This document shows positions 1-12,500 of a stretch of DNA of 64,000 nt, in pieces. The first letter of the stretch is position 1. Every line of letters starts with the position of its first letter. The stretch lies in NCBI RefSeq assembly GCF_032362555.1, contig NC_083518.1, forward strand, positions 10,862,501 to 10,926,500, written 5' to 3'. The translations under genes and the position numbers were made by a program. Under the pieces are notes generated by a model that had not been told where the DNA came from, ran no database searches, and saw nothing but the letters and a program-made list of their open reading frames with translations. Source of the stretch: Amyelois transitella. Lineage: Eukaryota > Arthropoda > Insecta > Lepidoptera > Pyralidae.

Positions 1-370
1 CTACCACTACTCCATATTTTTCCCACGGATTTCGTAAAAAGTGACTAAGAGAGGGGCTAATAGACTGTCACTATTTAAATCTCGATTATATTGGCTGAAC
101 GTGGCATTTCAGTATATTCAAGTATATAGTGTATAGACCATTAGATGCATTTACCTTATGTATAGATCTTTATTAACAAATAGTATTAAATTGAAATATC
201 ATGTTGAAGTATTATATTACCAAACAGTTGCCGCATTTTGTTTGGTAATATAATACTTTAACATGATACTAATACTACTATACATAAGGTAAATGCATCT
301 AAAGGTCTATACACACTACACTCTGTCTACCCCACAAGGGATATAGGCTTGACTGTATATATGTATGTTA
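1..370 (+). repeat. Lepidopteran SINE copy, split by a MITE
   Basis: The core 'gtaaaaagtgactaagaga' and 'ctgaacgtggc' blocks lie in 1-128. The tail block 'ctctgtctaccccacaagg' resumes after 315 and ends in a short tatgta tract. The 186 bp between are a foldback element that is absent from the other SINE copies in the window. The 5' 'gtgtggttcccggcacc' head is missing, either truncated or outside the window. Confidence 0.75.
129..314. mobile_element. Foldback MITE inside the SINE
   Basis: The two halves are inverted copies of each other. The outer 'gtgtatagacc' returns as 'ggtctatacac', the inner 'gatgcatttaccttatgtatag' block is mirrored, and 'gtattatattaccaaac' is mirrored near the centre around a loop of about 13 nt. 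There is no coding capacity. The host SINE continues on both sides, so the hairpin inserted later. Target duplication is unclear. Confidence 0.7.
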
Positions 371-2095
371 TTACGTAAAAACATAGCAAGTGGAAAGTCT
401 CTCCACTGGAAAAGAGGCGTCATATTTGTACTTATAATTTTTATTACTAAAATAAACATACGTTCAGTACCTATGTCTACTTAAGGCTGTTGGCTCTGTC
501 TACCGAGGGATATAGACGTCATTATGTATATTAAGATTGTGTAAGTATTTAGTAGATATATTAAAAAGAAACACTACCTACGCTTATAAATATTTAAGAA
601 TTTTCTCAATTTCTTCAAAGAGCACTTCCGGCGAGTAGGCGGCCGATACTAAAGTTAATTGCTTAGTGCTTACTAGGTACTGCGGTTAAGTGCTTAGGTA
701 GTTTATAGCTTTTTGACAAATACTGATATATAAGATTTAACATTAATTTAATTTATTGAAATGATTCATTTTACGATGTGAAAAGCTGCCTGCAACGGTC
801 AAACAGGCAGTTGAAATGGGACACAACCTCATTGGCAAGTAAGAGTACTGACTGGAAAACAAATGAAATAAAAACAAGAACAAAAACAAAAGAAAAATGT
901 ATTATTAGCGCCAAACAGAATTGAGGTTCATGTTTTGTCCAACTTTTTGATTATAATTATTAAAAGTCCTTTTTGAATTTGAATAGTTAATTCATCAGTG
1001 CATATTGTATAATGAAAAAATATACTACCTATTATGTGTTACGACAAGACTGTGCAATTAACATAGCTTGTTCTGCAGTTTTCTTTACGATACCTTCACG
1101 ATTTTTAGATTCTCCGTCATCATAACATTATGTCTAGAAGACTACAGGAGTAGGTACCTACTACCTATCTAAAATCTTATGAAACAAATTGGTTACCATT
1201 AACTGAATAATCGCGCAACAAACGTACATTTTATTCACATCAGACACCTTCATTTTATTTATATATTTATTACATCAAGGAAAACTTAAAGAGAAATTCA
1301 GTAAAAGGGCACTAGGTACTTATTTCTTGATAAATTTCTTCCAGCAGGCCCAGGACAGGAAAGTGTAAAGAAAATCCAATGCGGATTGTGTACATAGGTA
1401 CCTAATAACTTAGATATAAACATACATAAACTTACTGATATTATTAAACCTAAAACATATTTATTTCAATTACTTAACAAGCTGTTGTCCGCGGCTCTGC
1501 TCGCTTTTCTTGTAACCTGTGGAATCTTCAATTATCCAAATCCATAATAGACTTAGAGTTAATTCTATAACATCTTATTGCCGTGCTATTTTTATTCTTT
1601 TTACCTACAGCCATTACATTGCTACGAAATCAAAGTGGAAATAATGACATACTTACATGTAATGAATCCCCCTTTTTAACTATTTAATTTATTTATCTAT
1701 TTATTTACTTTCTTCTAGATGATACCAAACTGCAAGGTCCTAACAAATAAATCCATAAGGTTACATCCGTCAGTTCACATCTTTGTCTCTAAAAAGAGTA
1801 GATGTAGGTAAATACGTTTATGAAAACCGCATTCAACTCTAAAGGTTTTGAAGCATTGCTTGAAGTATATTTTCAATTGACCGTTAGTACTAACTTCTTT
1901 TTCCTTAACCGGCGAATTTTTGACGAAACAAAATTTTGACACCGCTCCTAATTATGCATACATATGTACTCAGTCCACTTGTAAAAACCGCGTTCAAATC
2001 CGTTGAGTAGTTATAACGTACCAGACAGACAGACGAAATTCCAAAAATTGATTTTTTTGTTCGTGTTTCTCTTCTTTAATCGCCTGTTTTTTTTT
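371..2095. other. AT-rich intergenic DNA
   Basis: A 3' SINE tail fragment (about 484-530, 'ctgttggctctgtctacc...gatatagacgt') is the only repeat I recognise. No open frame with coding character, RNA gene or splice pattern was seen. Confidence 0.6.
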
Positions 2096-2890
2096 TTAAT
2101 TTAATAATATTATATATATATTTTTACTGCCATATAATAATAATAAATATGAGGCGTTGGGACGTGACGACCCCATCGCCCCCTGGGTCACCTTCCCATT
2201 GCAATCAGTCTCCGCAGGGCAGCTTGTGGCGAGCTGTTGGGGAGTAGCGACCCCACGGACCTGAGTGCTCCCAGGGGAGGCCCCTGTTCCTCGCCTCCGA
2301 TCGTCCTTCGCCAAGGTCGGAGTGGAAACCGATGAGGGACAGAACCCCTACCTCTGGCTTGCCTTAACCGGCCGGTCAGAGTGGAGTCGCGAGAGCTATA
2401 CGCTCGAAGGATGGAAGTGTAAAATGTCATAACGCCGGGGGTGCCTGACTGGATCACCACGATTTCACGCCCCGCAGTCTCACCTCTCGACATCCTTAGC
2501 CACCCACGCCGATGTTGCCACTTTGTTGCTTATCATGGTGACTGATTTGAGGGGCCCATTTAGTGAGTGGCGAGTCACCACCTGCCACATAATAGTCACG
2601 TATTCATGATTATGGCAGGTGTCCGAACTTCTCCAGCAATAGCCCAGTCTAAATCCATCCAAACGTCAACTCCATAACCCATATTCCTTTCCCTTATTTT
2701 GCAATAGCTCCACCTCCTGCCGAGACCTGTTCATGGACATATCGTCTATTGATATGCCCGGGAGCGGGTTTTGGCAGGAGAACAACATAACATCAACTTC
2801 TCCAAAGGGCCTCTACGTGTTGGATTTATATCCCCACGCAAGCCTCTCAAAAATCCGGGGTGTATAGACCCGTGAAATCTAAGAGGAGAA
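2096..2890 (-). mobile_element. Probable 3' fragment of a non-LTR retrotransposon
   Basis: This is a GC-richer block in an AT-rich setting. Read on the minus strand it ends in a (TTA)n/(TAA)n tract, like the simple-repeat tail of many LINEs. Short frames inside (about 2188-2493 and 2480-2662) have no domain I recognise. A 3'UTR or C-terminal piece of a LINE fits the tail and the composition contrast, but the clade cannot be fixed and a different repeat class is possible. Confidence 0.4.
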
Positions 2891-5589
2891 ACATAAATAT
2901 GTTAAAAACTAGTGAAGACAGTTCACAACAGCAGTTTAGCAGAAGACAATTCAACATTAGGGCACATTTCAACATGTGTGAAGACTAAATATTTCTTTTA
3001 AAGAAATATTTCTGTTAAAAAAGTATGTGTGTCTGTTAGGTACTCTTTCCGAAACGTTGTACATAGTAACATAGCTTAGACATTAGAAAAATATAATCAG
3101 TAAAAATTTAAGGCGAAGAAAAAGAAGTCGTGGCAACATGTAGTTTTTAACTTTATTTTGCTCATGTCAAACATATAAAGAAGTCGCAAAAATCTATTCA
3201 CATGTACAGAATCGTTTTTATACAAATTGGAATACTTACAAATAGTTTCTTATTAACTAATACTCACGTCACGAAATTAATAAAAAAAAATAGCCACTTA
3301 TGACCCTTTTCATCTCCAAATAAACGAATAATACCTATAAGATTTTTAAAATTTTATTGAACCAACAAAGTCTCTCTGTGGTAATAAGAAGAAACTTCCC
3401 CAAAAAGAAAACCTAAACAATACGGCTTAATTTCTGGCGCTAAGTCGAGTTTACCATGAAAATGGCGGAACGCCGTCCGCGCCGTATTTTCCCATTTTCC
3501 CTGCAAATATTGTGCACAATTACGTCGTTTGCGTTATTTTCTTCAATCCCGGGAAATTCATGCAAAATGGAACGCCTCGGGCGCCCGAATGGGACTTAAA
3601 TGGACTTCATTAGGCGCAAAAAACGGCGCCGTCGGTTGCGTGCGCGAATTATGCAATTTCATTTCAATTTGTGGGTGCGAAGTCTCCGCGGGGGGAGATG
3701 GGGCCCGTCCTAAAGGCGGTTGCACACACGACACAACCACACGGTTTTTTCGCCACCCCTCCGCGAGAGCGCGCCACTTTGCACCTAAACGCGCGGGGTT
3801 AGGAGCGAAAAGGGCGCGAACTGCATTTGATTAAATTATTTCTCCATTATTTGATTCGCCACCTCTTTCAAAATGGCCGCAAAAAATTGCGTCGAGTCGC
3901 GACCCGGTGCGTTTGTTGCTGCATAGCTAGGTAGACATTTACCTTAATAAGTGTACTCACAATGCAGGCAAGGGCTGCATGCACATCATAGTTGTAAGAA
4001 ATTGCACCATAATGTACCTAAAGTTTATCTTATAAATAAATTACATTATTTATTCAAGCCCCGACAATAAGAGCTTCCCTGGAAGGTACCTAGTTGGTCA
4101 AGCCTAGATCTGCATGTTACAAGATAATAACGTCATTCAATATGACGTACTACGTAGGTACAACGTATTGAGTTGAGAGCACCAATTTTTTTTTTTTAAG
4201 AAGATTAGTTTTTTCAATCGTAAAAAAATACTTAGAAGTTGAAACCGATTGGGTATAGAAGCCTAGATTGATGTATAATTTCTATTTCTTCTTCTGTTTC
4301 CTCCTGGCTTTAGTCCCGGTTGCATCCTCATCACTCTGGAGAGGAACCCGGGGTACGTTGACCATGGATGTTGGATTGGACGAGTCAAGTTTTTACCCGA
4401 AGCGATTGCCATCTGACCTCCGCAGCCTTTGCAGGTGGTTACACTTCCAATTGCTTGAATATGCAGATTTCGTCACCGTAAGTGTATCGGTTAGTATTCA
4501 AACTAATGTACAAAAATGGCACAAACACATACACAAACAAACATAATAAAATCACGTCTCTATCCCAGAGGGGTAGTTAAGTCAAGACACTACATCTTTT
4601 TACCAGCTATGATCTCTGCATACATCTTTCTCGTCACAAGCTTGTCGATTTCGGATACTCCTGACCTTTTGATAGAACGTCGTCGATTTGATCAATTTCT
4701 ATGTTAATGAAAATTACATTTAGTTCACATATAAGAGAAAACAATACAATTCATTAAACAGTAGTATTTTTTTTGTTCCTTCTTAAAGTACCTACTATCT
4801 CATTTTTCCTTTTCACTGTTACCTAGGTAGATTAAAATTCAGCATGTAGGTATACTTATCTAATAGTTCACATGATAAAAGGAGCTGGATTTTTTATGAA
4901 CAACAACAAACCAACTATTGCTTTAAAAAATAATCTGTATTGTTTGGTTTCGTTCGTATATGTTAATGTTTCGTATTAAGTATGTTTCGTCAAAATATTT
5001 AGTAAAAGAGATCCCGCGTCTTTACGGCCCGAAAGTTCCCAAAGTTATTGTTCCTAACTCCCTTTTAATCGCCATCTTGGACCTCTGTTGTTAACAGAGA
5101 TTGACATTATATATTTGTCGTCTATAGGTATCTATTTAGACTATGAGCAGTACCTAGATTTGTCAAATAACTTTACCAAAACTTGATCCCTGGAGAAATT
5201 GCGACGCCCGACGGTGAAACGCTGTACCTAATCCGTTGTAACTTTGATATGTACCTACTTATTTAGCTTGTGTATTTATTTGTTACTAGCTGTTGCAAAC
5301 GATTAGTTTGCCGTAAAAGTTCACTGATAATGTATCGTTTCATCTTTTAACACTTTCTCCCCCTTTTCGTAATAAAAAGATGGTTCTTCCTCAGGCTCCA
5401 CTATATTACTGTACTATAAATTTCGTAAAAATCGGTTCAGTGGTTTAGGCGTGAAAGCGTAATATGCATTTCATATTTATAATATTAGTACCTAGAGATA
5501 GTAGTTATTTTGGCGCGTAAAAACCTGTTAATTTTATTTAGACACAGTTAGAACGTTCCCATATATTTAAGATTATTAAAAACACAGAC
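2891..5589. other. Intergenic DNA with one unique GC-richer island
   Basis: 3415-3840 is richer in GC and CpG than its flanks and contains no recognised repeat. About 4515-4700 resembles, on the minus strand, the 3' end of the LINE family seen at 14620-14765 ('ataaaatcacg', 'atctctgcatac'). Short frames here have no recognisable content. Confidence 0.5.
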
Positions 5590-5890
5590 TTGCAATGACT
5601 GAAAGACCACATTCAGCTTTATACATACATTCATATATATCCCTTGTCACGTCTATATCCCTTGCGGGGTAGACAGAGCCAACAGTCCTGAAAAGACCGA
5701 ATGGCCACGTGCAGCTATTTAGCTTAATGATAAAATTGAGATTCAAATAGTGACAGGTTGCTAGCCCATCGCCTAAAAAAGAATCCCAGTTTGTAGGCAT
5801 ATCCCTTCAGCTTTATGGTTGTATGAGATTCAAATAATGACAGGTAGCTAGCCCATTGCCTAAAAGCAGAATTGCAGGTAGTTAGGTATA
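5590..5890 (-). repeat. Lepidopteran SINE, tandem partial copies
   Basis: The minus strand carries the SINE 3' two-thirds ('gggatatagacgtgac', 'ctgttggctctgtctacc', 'aacctgtcactatttgaatc', 'aggcgatgggctagc') at about 5621-5806. A second, more diverged partial copy follows at 5807-5890. The frames at 5576-5948 are made of this repeat and are not genes. Confidence 0.8.
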
Positions 5891-6249
5891 TTGAAAGCCC
5901 TTGTTTGACATAATCACGGGAAGAGAAGTAACTGGCACACACAATCATTGTTATTGTCTACCAGACCAGTACAGAAGTCAATGTAATAAAAGAGCACCCG
6001 TATTTTAACCGTCCTCCGGTATAAATTAACACTATAGTACACCCGTGACTCCTCCTGCTTACAACAAAAAATTCAGATCACTTCCGTCACCACTTATCGG
6101 ACTTCGGTCAAATCGCTAGTAGGTACTTAGGGCTCCCCTTGACCGCCTATGAAAACTGCATGCCTAATTTCAAGTTTATAGATATAACGGTGTGGATTAT
6201 GCGTTGTTTTGTCAGTCGATCAGTCAGTATCCTCTAATAAATACGTTTA

Positions 6250-6503
6250 CATACATATATATGGTCACGTCTATATTCCTTGCGGGGTAGCGGAGCCAAC
6301 AGTCTTGAAAGACTGAATAACCACGTTCAGCTATTTGGCTTAATGATACAATTGAGTTTTAAATACCTAGTGACAGGTTGCTAGCCCATCGCCTAAAAAG
6401 GAATCCCAAGTTTGTAAGCTTATCCCTAAGTCACCTTTTACGACATCCATGGATGAGATGTAGTGGTCCTATTCTTTTTTGTATTGGTACCGGGAACCAC
6501 GTT
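6250..6503 (-). repeat. Near full-length lepidopteran SINE
   Basis: All blocks are present in order on the minus strand: the 'gtggttcccggtaccaata' head, 'ggtgacttagggataagc', 'gatgggctagcaacctgtc', 'gactgttggctccg', and the 'gaatatagacgtgacc' plus tatatg tail. Confidence 0.85.
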
Positions 6504-6507
6504 TTTT

Positions 6508-6625
6508 GATGAATATCTAAGACCCAGGTAAATAAAACATCATTTCATCCTAAATCTATACGGGATTCGAACCCCGACTTTCAGAGCGCTTTACCACGGT
6601 GCCCCAAAGGCCGACGCTAATATCG
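6508..6625 (-). repeat. tRNA-headed SINE fragment
   Basis: The minus strand has a B-box-like 'ggttcgaatccc' preceded by 'gtggtaaagcgc' and followed by 'acctgggtcttagatattc'. The same tail motif follows the tRNA-like head at 22205-22405. It lacks a full cloverleaf and a discriminator end, so it is a SINE and not a tRNA gene. Confidence 0.6.
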
Positions 6626-6639
6626 CGAAAACCTTTACT

Positions 6640-7400
6640 AGTTCTATTGATATTTTTTTGATGATTCTCAAAAAGGCGTATTGTGTAAAGAATTGACAGG
6701 ACGAGCCATAGACAAACAGATTTCAAAACGTAATGGATACGAGGCGGGGGAAGAGGGGGGTGTTTGGACAACAGCACAATACCGCCGGATGCGAATCCAA
6801 AACGTTCCATTATGAGTTCCGAACGCCTCTGAGGTTTGTGTCAGCGGTGTCACCGCACCTTAATGACGTAATGGAGACGCACTCTTTTGTTTTGTTTCCG
6901 ATAACCGCCTTATTGGATTACCGCCTTTAATGACGCAGCTAACGACCCCTCAATCGCACCTCGACTGTGTAATCAATAGGCCTTTGATTTGAAAGAAGGA
7001 GGTAATCTAATCTCATCACCAAAGACCCTGTTTGACTCTTTGTGACAGCGATATTAAGTGAATACTCACCTACTTTTTCTTATTGTAATTTTTCATCCGC
7101 AAATATTATCCTCTGGTACCTATTTCCACTTAAAATATAACACCTAAGTATTTTGTAAAAGCATAGGTGTTTAAATTTATAACCAACTCATTGAGACTTA
7201 GGTAACTAAGACTAACTACATAATTACTAACTAATTCCTCCATCGGAATCGGAAACCCCCTTTTTTCGTTGAAATATGTACCAAATAGTTGAACAAAACG
7301 CTTAAATAGCTCATTTTTGGTTCGAGTCGCTCAGGTGTGGAATATGAACTACTTACCTGCGTCTATATTCCCCGACAAGTTTTGTCCGCGAACATTAAAA
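6640..7400. other. Unique intergenic DNA
   Basis: 6640-6960 is richer in GC than its flanks. It holds a near-repeat of 'taaccgcctta' and 'taccgccttta' and an 'atgacgtaat' CRE/AP-1-like site. No gene or known repeat was seen. The remainder to 7400 is plain AT-rich DNA. Confidence 0.4.
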
Positions 7401-7409
7401 TGTAGAATA

Positions 7410-7765
7410 AATAGGTCGTAAAAGGCGACTAAGGGATAGGCTAATAAAATTGGGATTATTCTTGTAGGCGATGGGCTAGCAACCAGTAATATTTGAATCT
7501 CTATTCCATTATAAAACCTTATAGCTGAACGTGTCTTTTTGGTATTTCCAAGGCTGTTGGCTCTCCCTACCCCGAAAAGAAAGACATGGTAATACCTATG
7601 TACTTATGTAAGTATATAATTATATTATGTATTACTAACTAGTATCTATGCGTGCCGTGTGGTTCCCAGCAATTGATATGAAGGTAGGCCCGCTTCATCT
7701 CTTTCCCAAAGATGACCGAATAGGCGACTTAGTGAAATAGGGGAAAATTAAAGCAGTGCAAGCTG
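7410..7765 (+). repeat. Two partial lepidopteran SINE copies
   Basis: 7410-7600 carries the core and 3' part ('gtcgtaaaaggcgactaagg', 'ggcgatgggctagcaacc', 'gctgttggctctccctacc'). 7645-7765 is a separate 5' part starting 'gtgccgtgtggttcccagc' and diverging after 'aggcgacttagtg'. The order shows two insertions, not one split copy. Confidence 0.75.
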
Positions 7766-8096
7766 CCTGGCGAAACCGCCCTGGTTTGGAGGCGTGATTC
7801 CTCTAGATTTGATGGTTCACCCTACTAGCAGAGCCGAGACCGCCGTGGAAACGGCCGCCCCGCCGCGTCTATGCGCTCTTATTATGTTTGTGGCATACAT
7901 ATCGACACAATGATTATCTTTTTCGTGCAAATCAAAGGTGATAATACTATTTTGACATCTTTGCGTAAAATATAGAATTTAATGACAGTAATTTAAAGTC
8001 TAAACGTCAAAGTCAGATCGTAACTTTGACTGTCATCAGTTGACAAAATCTACTGATAGATCATCTAACCTTAAATTATATTTATTTAATTTTAAA

Positions 8097-8699
8097 ATGT
8101 TTAAATCGCTTCTAAGTAAATTAAGTCCTACCAAATTATCATGTGGGTTCCATACTACAGCTGCCCTAAGCGAAGTGAGACTACTAACACGGTTGCGAGT
8201 GGTAGACAACTCTGAAATTGGAAAGAGAGCGATGGCAGAGGGCAAACCACCCAAAGTTATTTGTGTTTACAACAAAAAACGTGATTATTCCATCTACTTT
8301 TGCATAAATTAGTTTTTCCTTGCTTTTTACCTACTAATACCCTTACTAGTTGTGGTAATTGTTTATAAGCCTTACCCCGCACAGTTTTACTAACCCTATT
8401 ATACCCATAATTTATTTGATATAATTGCAGGTGTTGGCTTTATTGGTGACCGAGTCATGGTAGCCATAAAAGGACAAAAAAAGAAAGGCATTCTTGTTGG
8501 TTTAAAACAGACACAAAAGGTTAGAGTTCCCAAATTCGACAGCAACAACGTAGTTCTGATTGACGACAATGGTACCCCTCTGGGAACCCGGATACACGTG
8601 CCAATTCCCACTATTCTCCGCACGATCCTCAAGGAACGCACTCATGCTAAAGGTGCAGACTATACTAAACTGTTAGCAATAGCCACAAGGTTTGTTTAG
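8097..8699 (+). CDS. mRpL14: Mitochondrial ribosomal protein L14 (uL14m)
   Basis: Structural protein of the large subunit of the mitochondrial ribosome. Two coding exons, 8097-8280 and 8431-8699, join in frame (donor C|GTGATT, acceptor TTGCAG|GTG) and give 150 aa, the usual size for the animal family. The first 24 or so residues are rich in Lys, Ser and Thr with no acidic residue, as expected of a mitochondrial presequence. The uL14 core follows: 'LRVVDNSEIGK', 'GDRVMVAIKGQKKKG', 'FDSNNVVLIDDNGTPLGTRI', and the C-terminal 'YTKLLAIATRFV'. An in-frame ATG at 8040 would add 19 residues. I prefer 8097 because it puts the presequence at the N-terminus and has A at -3. An AATAAA signal lies about 28 nt after the stop. 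Third positions are AT-rich, unlike the downstream genes. Confidence 0.93.
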
Positions 8700-9017
8700 A
8701 TGTAGATAGTTGTAGTAAGTAGTTTTAATAAAGTTATATTGTTACATTGTATTTTAATCCAGTTCAACTTGTAAATGGAACATTTTATAACATTGAATTT
8801 ATGTAGTTTTCTGTCCCTTTCTTTTCAATAGAAACAACTTCCTAATATCTATAGTTACTATATAATAAATATCAAACCCGTTGAGTTCTCCCGTGGTGGG
8901 ACAAGTTTACTGTATGAGAAAACATTGACAGGGAAGATTACAAAATATAGTAGTACAGGGGCAAGACTGAAAATAGATTTAAAAATTTAACACATACCAC
9001 ATCCTATTCTATTGTCT

Positions 9018-9515
9018 ATTGGTGCTGGGAACCACACAGCATCCATCTCTTTCCCATGGATTTTGTAAAGGCCACTAAGGGAAAGGCTTATAAACTTGGG
9101 ATTCTTTTTTTAGTTAATGGGCTAGCAACTAGTCACTATTTGAATCTCAGTTCTATCATTCACCTCTGAGCTGCCAGACCCGCAATCGGATTTACACCCG
9201 TATCTGCAGCGGGAAATAACTGTTTTGAGTGAAAAAGAAGTAATTCCAAATTTATAGTTATGCATTAATACTCTGGTCAGTAGGGCGAACACTGATCAGA
9301 GCTTAGCAGTTGAAGCAAGTGCATTGATCAGTGCTTAGGCAGCTGAGAAGTTAAGTCAAACTGCTAAATGTGGCCTATCAGTCTTTCCAAGACTTATTGT
9401 CTCTGTCTACCCTACAAAAGATATATACGTGATTATATGTATGTATATCACATCTTACCGGGTTAACAGACCCAACAGACTAGAGAAGACTCAAATGCCA
9501 CTTTCAGCTAGAATT
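9018..9515 (+). repeat. Lepidopteran SINE with an internal insertion, plus an inverted fragment
   Basis: 9018-9165 has the head and core ('ggtgctgggaaccacac', 'gggctagcaactagtcac'). The 3' part resumes at about 9352 ('ctgctaaatgtggcc', 'ctgtctaccctac') to 9445. The roughly 185 bp between are foreign to the family and contain two 'gatcag...gcttag' blocks; their nature is unknown. 9450-9515 is a minus-strand tail fragment of the same SINE. Confidence 0.7.
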
Positions 9516-9519
9516 TAGG

Positions 9520-12500
9520 AACTTCTCAATATAAAATATCAAAGTTAATTCGTTAAACCCTGGTGTGTCTCTATTACTGACTCAGGAACTAACTTAATAT
9601 AATAGGCACTAGTTCCTGATTCAGAAAAGCTTGGGACATGCCATGGGTTAATAATCTTTTATCGGGAATTTTAGTTCAGAATTTAATGAGTACAGTGAAG
9701 GAATAAGAAGGATAAAACAAAGAACGAAGAAGAAGAAAAGAACAATAAAACAATTTAATTCACTGAAATTTAAAATTTAATAAAACTTATGAATCACTTT
9801 AGAGTAGACTTAATTAGGACACGCTACCTACTGATGGAAACAAATGGGTGACCAGCTGCGGAGACCCTCGGTAGTATAATGCGGGTCGCCACAACATATT
9901 ATATGACACTATGACTGGACGAAAGATAGCTCCCAGAGCCGTGATGCTGAGGCTTCCAAAACACTACTGACATCTACAGGAAGCCTGACAAAACTTATAT
10001 CTTTTATTGAAGCTGGACTAGCTTCACAAATTGTAGTAATTTAAATACTATATAAATTTTTACTTATGTATTAATGCCCAGAAACAAAATCTTGATCACA
10101 TTTCGAGAAAAGCAAGCCTATAAACATTCCCTAAATGTTTGGAATACAATTCTAGCCTAGCGTTATATCAAACTCATTGTAAAACTATCTTACTCATAAG
10201 TTGAATGAGACATTGATCTGAGACACTGATCTACAATTTTTGTTAATTGATAAATACGTGTATTTCTTTAGCCATGTGTCTCAATTTTGAATACACTTAC
10301 ATAATTATATACCAAATAGGAAAAATACATACATATATATATATACAGCTTCAGATATGCCAATCATTCCATCTTAATATTAGTGACAAGATTTTGTGTA
10401 AAATCGGTAAAACAATGCAAACAGCTCTGGGATTAGGTATAAAGATATAAAGAGTATGCTTAGAAAAAAAAGTGAATCGTATCTTAATCTAACACACACA
10501 TACATTGCACTCAACAAATGAAGAAGTATATAAAAATCCGATAAAATAGTGTCATCTTAGAGTACGCGGGAAGACGGGGTCCCCCGAAGTAAGGCTTTAA
10601 AATTGCATATTGCTATAATTAACATTCATTTAGTTAAAGCTGTGTACGATACCCAGCGTAGCGTGTCGCGGCGGAAGCCGGGGCCGCTATCTCGCTTCAG
10701 AACGCCCCCGCTGTTCCAATCCAGTTTCTCTTCTGAATAAAGGTTTTCAGAAATATGTGCCGAAAAGCATGCTAATGGTTTTTTCTGCATTTTTATTATT
10801 TGACGGAACAGAAAATCCTGATAACTATGGATGCAATTACAGTCTATCGGCCCCATGGAAGTGCATAGAAGCCAAACTCCTATATGAAGAAGAGGGAAAA
10901 CGTACAGTTTAAAAAATCATTTAACTTTTTGAATTTGGCATGATAGTTTGACTTTTACTTAATTTCACACATTTCAAACACCCTTATTAAAGTAACATGA
11001 AATTGAAAAATATACCATGAGAACAACAACACAATTTTACTAAAGAGCAATTCCCATACAAACTCAACGTCCATACAATTGTCAGATTAAGTTTTCGTTA
11101 TCAACTAACAAACGAAGCCATTCTGAAGCGACATACCGCCTGAGTGCAGGCGCACATCGCGCGTTGCATTCACAACAGCTGTGACTAGATCCTATCAATT
11201 CTCGTGCTTCTACCGAAGTATCGTGAGGTGCGCCGTAACTTCATGAACGATCGGTCGACTCTCGGCCCTCCCTACAAGCCGACGCCGGCTCTGCCTTTAT
11301 AATTAAACGCCTCAACATTTAAAATTTAAAGTCAATATATTCATTCATCACAATTGGAACTATATGACGTGAGTGAATTGTGAAGATCAAAGACAAAAAC
11401 TGAAACATCAAAATCTATCCGCGTGTCGAAAACACACCGGCGGCGAACACAGGGAGGGCCTGCCTCTATCTAAAACACGACACAGACGATGAAAATATAT
11501 TATTTATAAATAATAAAACTCTATAAGAAAACTACTTCAACTAATCGGAAGATTCGTGTTGATATAACCCTGCCAATTTGACGGCACGCCCGCTTTCTTC
11601 CAATAGTTAAAACATTTGATATAATTAAAACGAGAAGTATTTTACACAAAACAACACCGAGTGACTTAGGTTAACGTATATTTGTACAAAAGTCAGAACT
11701 ATCTAACGTGGAGTGGGTCGGGTCACTTGAGCGCGGTCAGCACCTGCGAGAGAGGAACGGGTTAGGATGGGTGGGCGGGGACAGGAGGTTCGGTCGATGG
11801 AGCTGGTGTTAAACATATCTCATCTAGACATGCATGACCCATCAACCGAAAGGAAGTGTGACCGTACAGTTTATATACTCGCAGCAGCAAATGGCGCTCT
11901 TTTTGAAAAAATGTGGACTTGGACAAGGCACAAATCTAAACGAAAAGTCCGACGTAACTGCGTATACTTCCAGCAGATTCAAACTAAGAGTATAAGCGAT
12001 TGAGTTTTAAGTCCTGTTCATAAATGTTTCTCGGTTTTAAAGTGTTGTGAGTCGAACTTTGTATTTGAACAAACGTTGAATAAACTACCAACCAGGATTA
12101 ATCTCACTAATAGTATTGGTTGGAAGATCTGCACTTATCCATATTTTCCTTTAATCTAAAGCCATAGACGCGAAACTTCCGCTAGACTTGTCCTCGTCTC
12201 AAAAGTAATGATTTCCGGATTAATTACAATCGTTAGTTTATAGAACAACATAAGCGCGATGGGACCGGTGTATCGATGACTGATGGTGTATGACGTCACC
12301 AAACACAGGCAGTTTCAACTGGGCAGGCGGCAGTGGGCGGCGTCACCACCTCAAACTATTCAGAGAATTGTGTAAATAAAATGAATAAACATATAAAAAA
12401 AACTTGACGATTGAAAAAAATTGCTAACAACAAAATTTATTTACTTACATGATTTATATATATATTTCATGACCACTTTTACTCAAAACTTTGTGTTGAA

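Noticed and set aside
6541-6600. tRNA gene
   Set aside because: Only a B-box and part of a T-arm are present, followed by a SINE tail; there is no complete cloverleaf. The same holds for 22370-22405.
8040-8096. Upstream in-frame ATG of mRpL14
   Set aside because: It would bury the mitochondrial presequence 19 residues inside; the ATG at 8097 fits better.
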